A stretch of DNA of 64,000 nt from Streptomyces iconiensis (GCF_028657195.3 NZ_JANCPR020000026.1:62001-126000), one strand, 5' to 3'; shown: positions 17,581-26,687, counted from the first letter of the stretch. The notes: a model not told the origin generated them from the letters alone. Program-made: numbers and translations.

Positions 17581-17850
17581 GTGTCCCAGACCTATCGACT
17601 TGCGGCAGCAGCTCACACAGTCCCCACAGCAGCTGCGCGATCACCAACACATGGTTCCCGCCGATCGAGGCAGAAATGTGATCGCCCACCGGCACCGTAC
17701 CGACCTCCTGTTGTCACACCACACGACCTGCTGCAGTCGCCGCCCCTCTCTGGCGGTCAGTCCGCGCACACAAACAAGCCCAGCCACACGCCTCCAGCGA
17801 TAGGAACGGACCTCTCCGCACGCCTCAGCGTCACGACCACCTAACCGGCG

Positions 17851-18201
17851 ATGCGGTCACAGCCCTGGCCGGGCGTAACCTCCGCTTCCGCCCGGCCTTG
17901 TCCTGACAGGGCGGGTGATGGAGAGCAAGCTGTCGGCGTCACGGCAGGCTCCGCATACTGGCTGCACGCGTGGCTCGGCGGCACCGTGGTCGAGGACAAC
18001 TATGGAGCGCGGGACCTCTTGCGCGTGTGTGATGGTCGCAGGCGCGGGGTTCTCATGAAGAAGGATGGCGAGGTTCATCTGTTGTTCGACCCTGAGTCGG
18101 GAGAATTTGGATCTCCCGGACCAAGGGGCATCTTTACGTACTTCAAGCCCCGCGACGGTCTACATTATTTCAGGCGACAGCCAGGAGTCGAGGTTCTGTA
18201 A
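17851..18201 (+). pseudogene. 5'-truncated hypothetical gene upstream of a CPCC protein
   Basis: The frame is open from an ATG at 17851, but its first 27 or so codons are the 68-bp repeat. The native-looking part starts near SAYWLHAWLGGTVVEDNYG and continues to FTYFKPRDGLHYFRRQPGVE with a stop at 18201. It is immediately followed by the next ATG at 18202. I do not recognise the family; the sequence is less GC-rich than the flanks. A truncated gene that may once have formed a pair with the CPCC protein. Confidence 0.45.
17863..17930. repeat. Dispersed 68-bp repeat, copy B
   Basis: Copy of 2457-2524 (62/68 identical, same orientation). It forms the 5' part of the open frame that runs into the next gene, so it marks the breakpoint where that gene was truncated. 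The gap 17581-17850 contains nothing I recognise. Confidence 0.7.
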
Positions 18202-18591
18202 ATGAGTTCCTATCCCTGCCCCTGCTGTGGGCGCCTCGTCTACGAAGCCCCGCCCGGCTCTTTCCAGATCTGCCCCGTTTGCGGTTGGGAGGACGACCTG
18301 GTTCAGCTGCGCTGGCCCGGCGCCAGCGGCACCAATCGTCGCCCTCTCATGGAGGCGCAGCTGCTTTACCGAGAGGTGGGAATCACTCATTCCGAGTTCG
18401 TTCCCAAGATTCGTCTCCCGGGCGAGTTCTGGCCGTTGGAGGCTGGATTTCGCGTTATCGTCCCGGAGTTTGATGACTTCGAGCCGGATGGGGTAATGGA
18501 GACGGAATGGCCTGAGGATCGCACGCGGCTCTACTGGTGGAGGCCGCACTTCTGGAGGCGATCGAGTAGGGACGTCGATTCGGAGGCGTGA
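18202..18591 (+). CDS. Cysteine-rich CPCC family protein
   Basis: 129 residues with the CPCC signature YPCPCCGRLVYEAPPGSFQI followed by CPVCGWEDD: two Cys pairs of zinc-ribbon type (CxxC at about 6-9 and 23-26). The rest is acidic and aromatic (VIVPEFDDFEPD; RLYWWRPHFWRR). The start abuts the preceding stop, with GAGG eight bases before the ATG. Cys_rich_CPCC proteins are small zinc-binding proteins of unknown role, often found in accessory islands. Base composition suggests transfer. Confidence 0.75.
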   Translation: MSSYPCPCCGRLVYEAPPGSFQICPVCGWEDDLVQLRWPGASGTNRRPLMEAQLLYREVGITHSEFVPKIRLPGEFWPLEAGFRVIVPEFDDFEPDGVMETEWPEDRTRLYWWRPHFWRRSSRDVDSEA

Positions 18592-18727
18592 TGGCCTTGG
18601 CTCCGAGTGAGGGGCAAGTCTGCCGTTTGCCGGCCTTCTCCCGGCAGAGTTGATGTAGCACATGTGAAGCCTCGCCGAGCGCACTTGGGATCTACTGATC
18701 GTCGGAGCAGCCGAGCATGACGGGAAC

Positions 18728-19475
18728 GTGATGACCGACGGCGGCTCTTGGCGCGGCAAGCCGGAGGCTGAAGGGCGACAGAAGTTCTTCGAGCTTGTTG
18801 CCCAAGGGGTGAGCATCAGAGCTGCCCGTCAGATGGTAAGGGTCAACCGGAGAACCGGGCGGGAGTGGCTTCACGGCCGGGCCGCGCGGGCGGGGACCAT
18901 GAAGTCGGGACGCCACAGGACAAGGCCCGCGGTGCAGCCCCTGGAGGGTGCGGCGCGGGTCTTCTTGCCTCACCTCTGTGCCGGTTGAGCGTGTGGATGG
19001 ACCCTCCGGCACAGGGAGCGGGCGCTACCTGTCCGAGGACGAACGCCTTCGTATCGGACCTGTGGGGAAGAGGAGCGGTCAGTCCGGTCGACCGCGGCCG
19101 AGCTCGGCCGTAGACCGTCGACCATCAGCCGCGACTGCAACCACGTCAGGCCGAGTAGCTCGGCGTACTACCTACCGTCCGTCCCCCGTCCATAAGCGCG
19201 CGGGGGCCAGGCGGGCACGACCGAAGCCATGACGGATCGCGATGCGCCCTGAGCTGCGGATGATTAGTCCAGGCCCGCCTGGATGAGAATGGAGTCCCGA
19301 CCAGATCGCACACCTCCTTCGTCGGCGATTTCCCGGCCTGCCTGAGATGCACGTAACTGACGGGACGATCTATCGAGCCCTGTACGCGCAGGCAGTTGAT
19401 TCCGCGATCAGCTCAGCCATCAGCGAGCTCCCCTTCCGTAAACATCGCCTGACCCCCAGTGTGCTGGGCCGATGA
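18728..19475 (+). pseudogene. IS30-family transposase remnant
   Basis: The opening frame has FFELVAQGVSIRAARQMVRV and NRRTGREWLHGR, the N-terminal HTH of Streptomyces IS30 transposases. Another frame gives GRYLSEDERLRI, then AAELGRRPSTISRD-like sequence. A third gives WSPDQIAHLLRRRFPGLPEM and VTDGTIYRALYAQAVDSA, ending at 19475. The DDE catalytic half is missing and at least three frameshifts are present. The stretch 19476-19813 is debris; a short frame there (LQDFYRENRVIEKDDFFVSV) looks like the tail of another unidentified gene. Confidence 0.7.
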
Positions 19476-19813
19476 GGGGCCGCCGCTGGGTGACCGTCAC
19501 CGCGCACAAGCAGTACGCCTGGGCGCGGTGCCCGAACAGCGGCCCGGCGCTGGCCTGCCGCACACGGCGACTGGCCCGGCCAATCCGAAGCACCGCGGCA
19601 GGCGGTCGGCAACAGGCAGTCCCACGCGGCCCGGAGCAGCGGCCGTGAGCTGCTGCGGTATCGGCTCACGGCTGCTGCTCGGCGACGAGCGCGTAGAGCC
19701 AGAACAGCGGTGGAGGGTCCGCCCTCCAGGACTTCTACCGTGAAAACCGGGTCATCGAGAAGGACGACTTCTTCGTCTCGGTGGCCGGCTGATCAGCCCA
19801 TAGCGTGGAGACC

Positions 19814-20323
19814 ATGAGCGAATCGCCCGGAACCGGCAGCGGACAAGTAGGTGCCGACTACGGCATGTTCTACCTGTGCGACAACGACACCCTTCCTCCC
19901 ACAGAGATACTCCCCGACAACGGCCTGATCTTCTCGGTGGACGGTATCGCCGTGGTGATGACGGGCATACAGGCCGGACCTGTCCGGGTTGAAGTCGAGG
20001 TCCGCTCCCAAGCACCGGAGACCGTGGACACTCACGCCTGGGACGAGGTTCTCGATCACAGTTTCCGCGCACCGTACGGGCAGGTCAGAGTTGGCCATAT
20101 GGAATACGGGCCCTCTGATCTGCCCGTACTCACGCCCCACGGGGCAGGCCATTATCGTGTCAGAGTCCATGCACGAGGTCGTGATACGGAGCCGGACGGC
20201 TTCGTCGAAGAACCGGTGGAGGACTACCTTCTCGTCGTATGGCCGCAGCCACCCGAACCCGAATACATCCACGAGCAGTCCGATCAGTGTGGAGCCTCTT
20301 GGCGTGACTCAACGCTGAAATAG
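19814..20323 (+). CDS. Hypothetical protein
   Basis: 169 residues from the ATG at 19814 (GGAG before it; an ATG 9 bp upstream lacks spacing). It is an all-beta-looking, acidic protein: YGMFYLCDNDTLPPTEILPD, an alternating strand region (VAVVMTGIQAG; VRVEVEVRSQ), then DYLLVVWPQPPEPEYIHEQS. No signal peptide, membrane segment or catalytic motif is evident. It resembles actinobacterial orphan proteins found near toxin-immunity or IS-rich islands, but I cannot assign a family. Confidence 0.6.
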   Translation: MSESPGTGSGQVGADYGMFYLCDNDTLPPTEILPDNGLIFSVDGIAVVMTGIQAGPVRVEVEVRSQAPETVDTHAWDEVLDHSFRAPYGQVRVGHMEYGPSDLPVLTPHGAGHYRVRVHARGRDTEPDGFVEEPVEDYLLVVWPQPPEPEYIHEQSDQCGASWRDSTLK

Positions 20324-20514
20324 GGACACCTGAACGCGGATCACGCGGATCACACGTTGCCTGATGCGAACACGCTCCGCGGTTCCGAGCTGGTTCCACT
20401 CACGTGACGATGCCCCGGCCGTCCGAAGGGTGGGGTTCTGGGGTCTGTTGAGGAAGTGGATCTCGGTCGCTGAGTCCATCTTGTCGCGCTGTGAACCGGC
20501 ACAAGGTGCCCGGT

Positions 20515-21429
20515 TCACAGCGCGACCACGATTTTGCCGTGAACGTGCCTCCCGGCCTGCGTCATCACGGCTTCGCGAATCTGCTCGACCGGGAAGGTCG
20601 CCGCGATCGGGACCGTGATCTCGCCAGAATGGATCGCGTCGGCGATCCGTTCCAGGGTGCCCGGACCCGCATCGAGGGCGCCCGTCTTGCGCACACCGGG
20701 CGGCGGGGCGGGGCCGTCGGCTACGACGGAGATCCGCTCGGGTGCCACGCCCAGCTTGAGCGCGGTCTCGGCCGCCTCCCTCCCGAACAGGTCGGCTGCT
20801 GCGGTGATCCCCTCGGGCGCCAGGGCCCGCACCCGGTCCGCCAGGCCAGGGCCGTACGCCACGGGTTCGGCGCCGAGCCCGCGCAGGAATGCAAACGTGC
20901 GCTCGGAGGCGGTGCCGAGCACCCGGGCGCCCGCGAGCTTCGCGAGCTGCACGGCGAAGATGCCCACGCCACCCGCCGCCCCACCGATCAGGACGGTGTC
21001 CCCGGTGCGGAGCCCGATCGCGGCGAGCGCGGCGGAGGCCGTCAGGCCGGACACCGGAAGCGTGGCCGCCACCTCGTCGCTGATGCCCTCCGGGGTGGGC
21101 CATAGGTGTGCCGCGTTGACCAGCACGAAATCGGCGACGGACCGGCCAATCGCAGCCCCGTACACCCGGTCGCCGATCGCGAATCCCGTGGCTTCGGCGC
21201 CCAACTCGTCCACCACGCCGGCGAAGTCGCTGCCGAACCCGGCTGGCAAGGTGATGCCGAACCGCGCCGCCATGTCGGGCTGTGTGGTGATTTGCCAATC
21301 CATCGGGTTCAGCCCGGCGGCAGTGACCCGGACGCGCACCTCGTCCGGTGCGGCGTGCGGCTCGGGTATCTCCTGCAGTTCGAGTACTTCGGGACCGCCA
21401 AATTGCCGGTAGCGCACGGCTTTAGTCAT
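20515..21429 (-). CDS. NADP-dependent quinone-oxidoreductase-like MDR protein
   Basis: 304 residues, zinc-free MDR. The catalytic domain opens with AVRYRQFGGPEVLELQEIPE; the cofactor domain has VLIGGAAGGVGIFAVQLAKL (GGVG) and LGTASERTFAFLRGLGAEPV, an NADPH-type loop. There are no zinc-binding cysteines. The ATG at 21429 follows GGAGAGG. It is divergent from a TetR gene, with two GGGAC-n3-GTCCC sites between. Likely a quinone or enone reductase induced by its substrate; it ends 191 bp from the preceding hypothetical gene. Confidence 0.86.
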   Translation of the reverse strand: MTKAVRYRQFGGPEVLELQEIPEPHAAPDEVRVRVTAAGLNPMDWQITTQPDMAARFGITLPAGFGSDFAGVVDELGAEATGFAIGDRVYGAAIGRSVADFVLVNAAHLWPTPEGISDEVAATLPVSGLTASAALAAIGLRTGDTVLIGGAAGGVGIFAVQLAKLAGARVLGTASERTFAFLRGLGAEPVAYGPGLADRVRALAPEGITAAADLFGREAAETALKLGVAPERISVVADGPAPPPGVRKTGALDAGPGTLERIADAIHSGEITVPIAATFPVEQIREAVMTQAGRHVHGKIVVAL

Positions 21430-21452
21430 CGGTGACCTCTCCTGCCAGTGAT

Positions 21453-21498
21453 GGGACTTGGTCTCATGGACCGTACACCAGTGATGGGACCAAGTCCC
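21453..21498. promoter_or_regulatory. Paired operators between MDR and TetR genes
   Basis: GGGACTTGGTCTC (21453-21465) and the perfect palindrome GGGACCAAGTCCC (21486-21498) are 33 bp apart, about three helical turns. Each is preceded by CCAGTGAT, and the second is further bracketed by CAGTG/CACTG arms. The TetR start is 13 bp beyond the second site. Confidence 0.8.
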
Positions 21499-21511
21499 GT
21501 ACACTGCTCCC

Positions 21512-22081
21512 ATGGCTCGCTGGCAACCCGACGCACCAGGACGACTCGCCGCCGCCGCCCTCGACCTCTTCGAGGAGCACGGCTACGAGAACACGACCGT
21601 GATCGAGATCGCCGAGCGCGCGGGGCTCACCAAGAGCACGTTCTTCCGGTACTTCCCGGACAAGCGCGAGGTGCTTTTCGGCAGGGGCACCTTGACCGAT
21701 CTGCTCGTCGAAGGGATCGCCTCGGCGCCGCCGGCGGCCGGGCCGCTCGACGCGGTGGCGGACGCTCTCGATGCGCTCGGCCGGACGTTCTTCACTGCCG
21801 ACCGTCGCGAGTTCAGCGGCAGGCGCCAGGCCGTGCTGAACGCCAATACGGAACTGCGTGAACGCGAAGCCCTGAAAAGGACCGGTCTCACCGCCTCGAT
21901 GATCGAGGCCCTCAGCCGCCGCGGAGTCCCGAGCCTGACCGCGCGCGTGGCCGCGGAACTGGGCGCGCTCGTCTGGGAGATCGCCTACGACCAGTGGATC
22001 GACCCCGACAACAGCGAGGGCTTCGGCCCGCTGGCACGGCAAGCGCTCGCCGAAGTACGCACGGCCGCAGCCGTGCGCTAG
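21512..22081 (+). CDS. TetR/AcrR family regulator
   Basis: 189 residues. Helix-turn-helix at about 25-50: VIEIAERAGLTKSTFFRYFP, with FFRYFPDKREVLF directly after it as in the QacR/AcrR group. The ligand domain is helical and otherwise undistinguished. The ATG at 21512 has no Shine-Dalgarno, and the operator ends 13 bp before it, so the message may be leaderless. It probably represses itself and the divergent MDR oxidoreductase. Confidence 0.87.
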   Translation: MARWQPDAPGRLAAAALDLFEEHGYENTTVIEIAERAGLTKSTFFRYFPDKREVLFGRGTLTDLLVEGIASAPPAAGPLDAVADALDALGRTFFTADRREFSGRRQAVLNANTELREREALKRTGLTASMIEALSRRGVPSLTARVAAELGALVWEIAYDQWIDPDNSEGFGPLARQALAEVRTAAAVR

Positions 22082-22084
22082 CCA

Positions 22085-22505
22085 GGGTCTCGCGAAAGTG
22101 GATCTTGAACGTGTGATCAGCACGGCGTGGCGCGTGGGGACCTGACTGATCGGCAGTGGGCACGGCTGGAGCCGCCGCTGCCTCAGGGGAAGAGGTCCGG
22201 CAGGCCGCCCGTGTGGCCGCGTCGGCAGCTGATCAACGGGAGCGCGCGATCGGCCGCACGATCCGATCCCGGAGAAGGCCGATCAGATCCGCAACTGTAA
22301 GAGCTCGGACCCCGAGGCGGCCGGGCACCGAAGTTTGACCAGGACGACTACAAGCAGCGCCATGCAGTGGAGTGCGGGATCAACCGGCTGAAACGACAAC
22401 GGGCAGCCGCAACTCGCTACGACAAACGCGCCGTCCGCTACATAGCAACAGTGCTGGTCGCAGCCATCAACGAGTGGCCGTGACCAGAATTTCGGCAACA
22501 GACCC
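22085..22505 (+). mobile_element. Internally deleted IS5-type element
   Basis: The ends start GGGTCT (22085) and finish AGACCC (22505), with imperfect further inverted-repeat match. From a GTG at 22127 the frame gives RGDLTDRQWARLEPPLPQGK and SGRPPVWPRRQLI, the start of a common Streptomyces IS5-family transposase. The 3' end gives QRHAVECGINRLKRQRAAAT, then VLVAAINEW and a stop. The middle (most of the DDE domain) is gone, leaving about 420 bp, roughly half of a normal element. The next 330 bp to 22836 contain no recognisable gene. Confidence 0.7.
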
Positions 22506-22836
22506 TAACCGCCATCGAGCGCTCTTCGGCCGGTCAAGCGAGTCGACTCGACCTCGTCCCTCGGGTACGTGCCCCGAGGTTCGGCGCCGCCGTTGCACCA
22601 TGAGTTCAGCCCCAACATCGACTGCCTGGCTGCTCCATCGAACGGTAGTGACGTGGCTTGTCGACGATTTTGGGAGGTGCCCCGGACCACGGTCGGGTGG
22701 TGTTGATGAATTTGGGAGATACCGGGTCTCTTGCCCGGCAGCATCGGGGCGCTTCTGGTGAAAAGGCCCTGGCCGCGCCGCAGATGGCGAAGTGGGAACC
22801 GGAATACGTGTCCGGCGCCGTCCGTTATTTTTGATC

Positions 22837-23766
22837 ATGAAGGCAATCACACTGCAGCAGTACGGGGGCCCGGAAGGCATGGAGCTCGCAGAGCTGGCGA
22901 CCCCGAAGGTCGCCCCCGGCGAGGTCCTTGTGCGGGTCAAGGCGGCCGGCGTCAACCCGGCGGACTGGAAGCTCGCCGCCGGCTACCTCGACGACGTTAT
23001 GGAAGCGCACTTCCCCTTCATTCCGGGCTGGGAGGTTTCCGGCGTCGTAGAGGCCAGAGGCTTCGACGCCACCGAGTTCGAGGTCGGCGACGGGGTCGTG
23101 GGCTACATCTGCAAGGACTGGGCGCAGAACGGCGGCTATGCCGAACTCGTATCCGCTCCGGTGCGCACTCTCGCCCGCAGGCCCCAGTCCCTCAACTGGC
23201 TGCAGGCCGCCGGGCTGCCGCTGGCCGGGTTGACGGCCTATCAGGCCATCCAGCGGCTCGGCATCGGCAGGGACGACACCGTGCTGATCCACGCGGCGTC
23301 CGGCGGTGTCGGCTCGTTCGGCGTGCAGATCGCCGTCGCTCGTGGAGCGCGCGTCATCGGCACTGCCAGCGCGCGCAATCACGAGTACCTCCGCGGGCTG
23401 GGCGCCGAGCCCGTCGCCTACGGCGAGGGCCTGCCCGACCGGGTACGCGAGCTGGCGCCCGCCGGCATCGACGCGGCACTCGACTTCGTCGGCGGTGACG
23501 CGGTGGCTGTCTCCCAGGAAGTGCTCAAGAACCCGAAGCGGGTCGCCTCCATCGTCGACACCGCCATCACCGAGAAGGGCGGTCACTTCGTGTGGGCCCG
23601 CCCCAGCTCGGACGACCTCGCCGCGCTGTGCGCCCTGGCGGACTCCGGCAAGCTGTCCGTCACCGTGGCCCGCACCTTCCCTCTGGCCGAAGCGGCCGAC
23701 GCCTGGCGGGCCGTCCAGGAAAACCACACTCGCGGCAAGATCGTGCTGGACGTCGCCGCGAGCTGA
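22837..23766 (+). CDS. NADP-dependent quinone-oxidoreductase-like MDR protein
   Basis: 309 residues, a paralogue-like relative of the protein at 20515-21429. N-terminal MKAITLQQYGGPEGMELAEL, substrate loop GYLDDVMEAHFPFIPGWEVS, cofactor motif IHAASGGVGSFGVQIAVARG, and a C-terminal TRGKIVLDV tail. No zinc ligands. The ATG at 22837 lacks a ribosome site and follows an AT-rich TTATTTTTGATC, which suggests a leaderless transcript with a nearby promoter. No regulator is adjacent; IS debris lies on both sides, so it may have been carried or isolated by transposition. Confidence 0.84.
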   Translation: MKAITLQQYGGPEGMELAELATPKVAPGEVLVRVKAAGVNPADWKLAAGYLDDVMEAHFPFIPGWEVSGVVEARGFDATEFEVGDGVVGYICKDWAQNGGYAELVSAPVRTLARRPQSLNWLQAAGLPLAGLTAYQAIQRLGIGRDDTVLIHAASGGVGSFGVQIAVARGARVIGTASARNHEYLRGLGAEPVAYGEGLPDRVRELAPAGIDAALDFVGGDAVAVSQEVLKNPKRVASIVDTAITEKGGHFVWARPSSDDLAALCALADSGKLSVTVARTFPLAEAADAWRAVQENHTRGKIVLDVAAS

Positions 23767-23777
23767 GGCCTGGTCCT

Positions 23778-23887
23778 CGCCGGACCGGCTCACTTTCAAC
23801 GGCACCGTCATCGAGACCGACCGCGTCGGCTCCTGCCGCCTGGACAGCACGCGGGCACGGGCTGAGGAGCCCGTACAGGCCGACTGA
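23778..23887 (+). pseudogene. IstB-like (IS21 helper) C-terminal remnant
   Basis: The frame PDRLTFNGTVIETDRVGSCR followed by LDSTRARAEEPVQAD resembles the extreme C-terminus of IS21-type ATP-binding helper proteins (DRLTF-G-IIETGT-SYRL pattern). Only about 36 codons remain. It directly follows the MDR gene and precedes an inverted repeat at 23988-24109, consistent with an eroded IS21 end. Confidence 0.45.
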
Positions 23888-23987
23888 CCTCTTTGCCGCT
23901 ACCGTCCTCGACGGCCAGCCGCCCTGACAGGCGACTGGCCGTCCCGCGCTCGCGGCCACGGAACTGCCGTCATTTCCCGGCTCTGGT

Positions 23988-24109
23988 CCACTTCTTGTGG
24001 AGTCGGCCGCCGCTACGTCGACAGACAGCGACTGCCCCCGTACTGCGCAGGTCAGTCGCCCTTGCCGTAGGCACGGGTCCACGCGCAACGTCAGCTCCAC
24101 AAGAAGTGG
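23988..24109. repeat. 15-bp inverted repeat, probable IS end debris
   Basis: CCACTTCTTGTGGAG (23988-24002) and its exact complement (24095-24109) are separated by 92 bp with no coding content. It may be two opposed IS termini from an eroded IS21-type element. The surrounding 23890-24246 has no gene. Confidence 0.5.
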
Positions 24110-24246
24110 CCCAGATCTTTTCTGCGGGAGTCGTTCGAACGCCGCTGGGGGAGTCGCTTCAAGGGAGATGGAGCGATCAGCATCAGCGAGCTTTGATGTC
24201 CCTCCGACTCTCGGCAAACGTCGGAGTTGCCGGACGGAGTGCGGGT

Positions 24247-24277
24247 GCGGCGGCCACCCGAGACGGGTAGCCGCCGC
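24247..24277 (-). terminator. Hairpin terminator after the SDR gene
   Basis: GCGGCGGC (24247-24254) pairs with GCCGCCGC (24270-24277), with ACCCG/CGGGT inside and a 3-nt loop; one C-A mismatch. It lies 80 bp beyond the stop of the minus-strand SDR. Confidence 0.6.
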
Positions 24278-24356
24278 TGGCGGACGGTGCGGGCCGGCAG
24301 AGTCGGCGCGAGACACTGTTCGACCGGCTCGGCGGCCTGCCCGGCCGCTGTGTCTG

Positions 24357-25103
24357 TCAGAACTGCTTCTCACCGCCGTCGACGAAGAGGTTGGCGCCGA
24401 CGATGAAGCTGCTGTCCGCCGAGGCCAGGAAGGACACCGCGGCTGCGACCTCTTCCGGGCGGCCCATGCGGCCGATCGGGACGGCCGCGGCGAACTGTGC
24501 CTTGACGGCGGTCACGTCGCCGTCGCCCACGGCCGTGTCGACGCCGGGTGTGTCGATCGACCCCGGGGATACCGCGTTGACGCGGATGCCGCGGCCCTTG
24601 AGTTCGTTGGCCCAGGTGCGGGCGAGTGACAGGATCGCAGCCTTCGACGCCGCGTAGATACCGAAGTTGTCCCAGCCGTCAACCGCGCGCGTTGACGCGT
24701 TCAGGATCACGGCGGCGCCTTCGTTGAGCAGTGGCACGGCTTTCTGGATGGTGAGCCAGGTTCCTCGGACGTTCGTACGGAAGATCTGGTCGAACTGGTC
24801 CTCGGTGGCTTCGGCGAGCGGTGCGAAGGCGCCCGCCCCCGCATTGGCGAACAGCACGTCCAGCCCCCGGCCGCGCGCGCTCACGGCAGCGTAGAGCCGA
24901 TCCAGGTCGGCCGGGTCCGCGATGTCGCCCGGCACCGCCGTGGCTGCCGATCCGAGGCCCGCAGCCGCCGCTTCGAGGGCGTCCTTGCGCCGGCCGGTGA
25001 GGAAGACGTGCGCGCCCTCCGCTGCCAGCCGCTCGGCGGTGGCCAGTCCGATGCCGGTGGCGGCGCCGGTGACGACAGCGGTTTTGCCTGTCAGCGTTCC
25101 CAT
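24357..25103 (-). CDS. SDR family oxidoreductase (classical)
   Basis: 248 residues. Cofactor loop TGAATGIG, then LTGRRKDALEAAAAGLGSAA, NAGAG (variant of NNAG), catalytic S-YxxxK in ILNASTRAVDGWDNFGIYAASK, and PGSIDTPG. C-terminus FVDGGEKQF. The ATG at 25103 follows GGGAG. It is divergent from the TetR at 25197 with an operator-like palindrome between. Such TetR/SDR pairs are common in Streptomyces; substrate unknown. Confidence 0.87.
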   Translation of the reverse strand: MGTLTGKTAVVTGAATGIGLATAERLAAEGAHVFLTGRRKDALEAAAAGLGSAATAVPGDIADPADLDRLYAAVSARGRGLDVLFANAGAGAFAPLAEATEDQFDQIFRTNVRGTWLTIQKAVPLLNEGAAVILNASTRAVDGWDNFGIYAASKAAILSLARTWANELKGRGIRVNAVSPGSIDTPGVDTAVGDGDVTAVKAQFAAAVPIGRMGRPEEVAAAVSFLASADSSFIVGANLFVDGGEKQF

Positions 25104-25125
25104 GATGTGAGCTCCCAAAAGTTAA

Positions 25126-25139
25126 GTACTGATCGGTAC
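25126..25139. promoter_or_regulatory. Probable TetR operator
   Basis: GTACTGATCGGTAC is a palindrome with one mismatch pair (ideal TACCGATCGGTA core). It sits between the divergent SDR and TetR genes. The same type of site is common in front of SDR genes controlled by LfrR/AcrR-like TetR proteins. Confidence 0.6.
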
Positions 25140-25196
25140 GCAATGGAGACGCTAGCACTTCCAGACCGAACGGTGCGGAAAGGTAGGATCGCGCTC

Positions 25197-25820
25197 ATGG
25201 ACGCAGCGAGGATCGGTCGGCCCCGGACCTTCGACACCGATCAGGCCCTGCAGCGGGCGATGGTCGTCTTCTGGGCGCAGGGCTACGAGGGCGCGAGCCT
25301 GACCGACCTGACCAACGCCATGGGCATCACGAAGACGAGCATGTATGCGGCCTTCGGCAACAAGGAGGAGCTGTTCCGCAAGGCCCTGCAGCTCTACACC
25401 GAAGGTCCCGCCGCCTACGGGCCCGCCGCGCTGGAGCTGCCAACCGCCCGCGAGGTCGCCGCAGCCCTGCTCGCCGGTTCGGTGCGGGCGACCACGCAGC
25501 CCGGCTGCCCCGCCGGCTGCCTGGGTGTGCAGGGCTCACTGGCCGCCGGTGAGCCGGGACGGCCGGCGCGCGACACCCTGGCAGCCTGGCGCGAGGGATT
25601 CGTGGCCCGGCTCCGCGGCCGTTTCCAGCGAGCGGTCGATGAAGGCGACCTGCCGGCCGACGTGGATCCTGGGCTGCTCGCCCGCTATGTCATGACCGTG
25701 TCGAACGGCATCGCGGTGCAGGCAGCCGGGGGCGTCGGCCACGACGAGCTGCACGTCGTCGCCGTCGCGGCCATGGGCCAGTGGCCGCCTTCGGCGGTCA
25801 GGACAGGCGGATTGGATTGA
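25197..25820 (+). CDS. TetR/AcrR family regulator
   Basis: 207 residues. It opens RIGRPRTFDTDQALQRAMVV, typical of the group whose helix-turn-helix reads LTNAMGITKTSMYAAFGNKE (residues 40-60 approx.). The C-terminal domain contains PGCPAGCLGVQGSLA, a Cys-containing loop also seen in relatives, which might sense electrophiles. Ribosome site AGGTAGGA lies upstream. It probably represses the divergent SDR. Confidence 0.86.
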   Translation: MDAARIGRPRTFDTDQALQRAMVVFWAQGYEGASLTDLTNAMGITKTSMYAAFGNKEELFRKALQLYTEGPAAYGPAALELPTAREVAAALLAGSVRATTQPGCPAGCLGVQGSLAAGEPGRPARDTLAAWREGFVARLRGRFQRAVDEGDLPADVDPGLLARYVMTVSNGIAVQAAGGVGHDELHVVAVAAMGQWPPSAVRTGGLD

Positions 25821-26154
25821 CGTCGTCCGCGGTGATGGCGGATCCCGACCGCAGGCTTCCCCGAGGCGCACTTCGCCGTCATACCGCCCACGATCGTGAT
25901 GAGGAGATCAACGAGGTGATGCCGCCTGCGGTGCCGACCGGTCCGGCGAGGTACGCCGGCAGCGGTCAGAAACGCCCCGTCGCCGATCCCGATCACGACG
26001 CTGACCGCGCATCTCAGTAAGTGTCGTGCAGCACGATCCCACGCCCCTGCCTCTGTGCCGGTCGCCCGAACGACGTCTTCGGCTCTGTCCCAGGGGCAAG
26101 ATCAACCAGCCCGAGAGGTCGCGACACCCTGGGCACTGACGTGGTGGCGTCCGG

Positions 26155-26555
26155 TCACGCCAACAGCACTCGCTTGCGTAGGAGTTCGAACCCTGCGCGG
26201 CCGAACATCTGGGTTTGAGCATCTTGATCCGGTTGGCATGACCTTCCACAACGCCGGAGTTCCAGGGCATCGTGAGGCCGGCAATGACGGCGTCGAGATC
26301 GCGTCCGAGGCATCGGGCGAAGTTCCGGAGGCTTGGCAGGCCGGCAGCAGAGGTGACCGCTTCGGTCCAGGCGGGCAGTTGGTCGCCTTGCAGGTGAGCG
26401 ACCATGTGGCCGAAGGAGCGGCCCACCGCTGTCGACCACACGGCGCACCGGCCGGGCCATTTTCGGGCTGACTCAGCCAGCATCACGAGAAGATCGACAG
26501 TCACATCGCGTACGCCACCACAACAAGTGGGCCAGAGCCCATTTCTCCTCGACAC
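26155..26555 (-). pseudogene. ISL3-family transposase C-terminal remnant
   Basis: The minus strand reads PAWTEAVTSAAGLPSLRNFA, then DAVIAGLTMPWNSGVVEGHA and NRIKMLK, the conserved third-acid region (the ...NG-x-EG-x-N-x-IK-x-LKR motif) of ISL3 transposases. A shift then gives MFGRAGFELLRKRVLLA, the usual C-terminus. Everything upstream of the last third is lost. The flanks 25821-26154 and 26556-26687 have no gene. Confidence 0.7.
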
Positions 26556-26687
26556 TTCCGGGCCTGTTGATCACCAACTGCCTCCGGAAACCGTCGGCAA
26601 ACACTGTCCCCAGACAGCAACGAAGCCAGCAACACCACTGCTCAGGCCCATTGACCCTGTGGGGCCCAACAGGCCAGCGGGCGCCGG

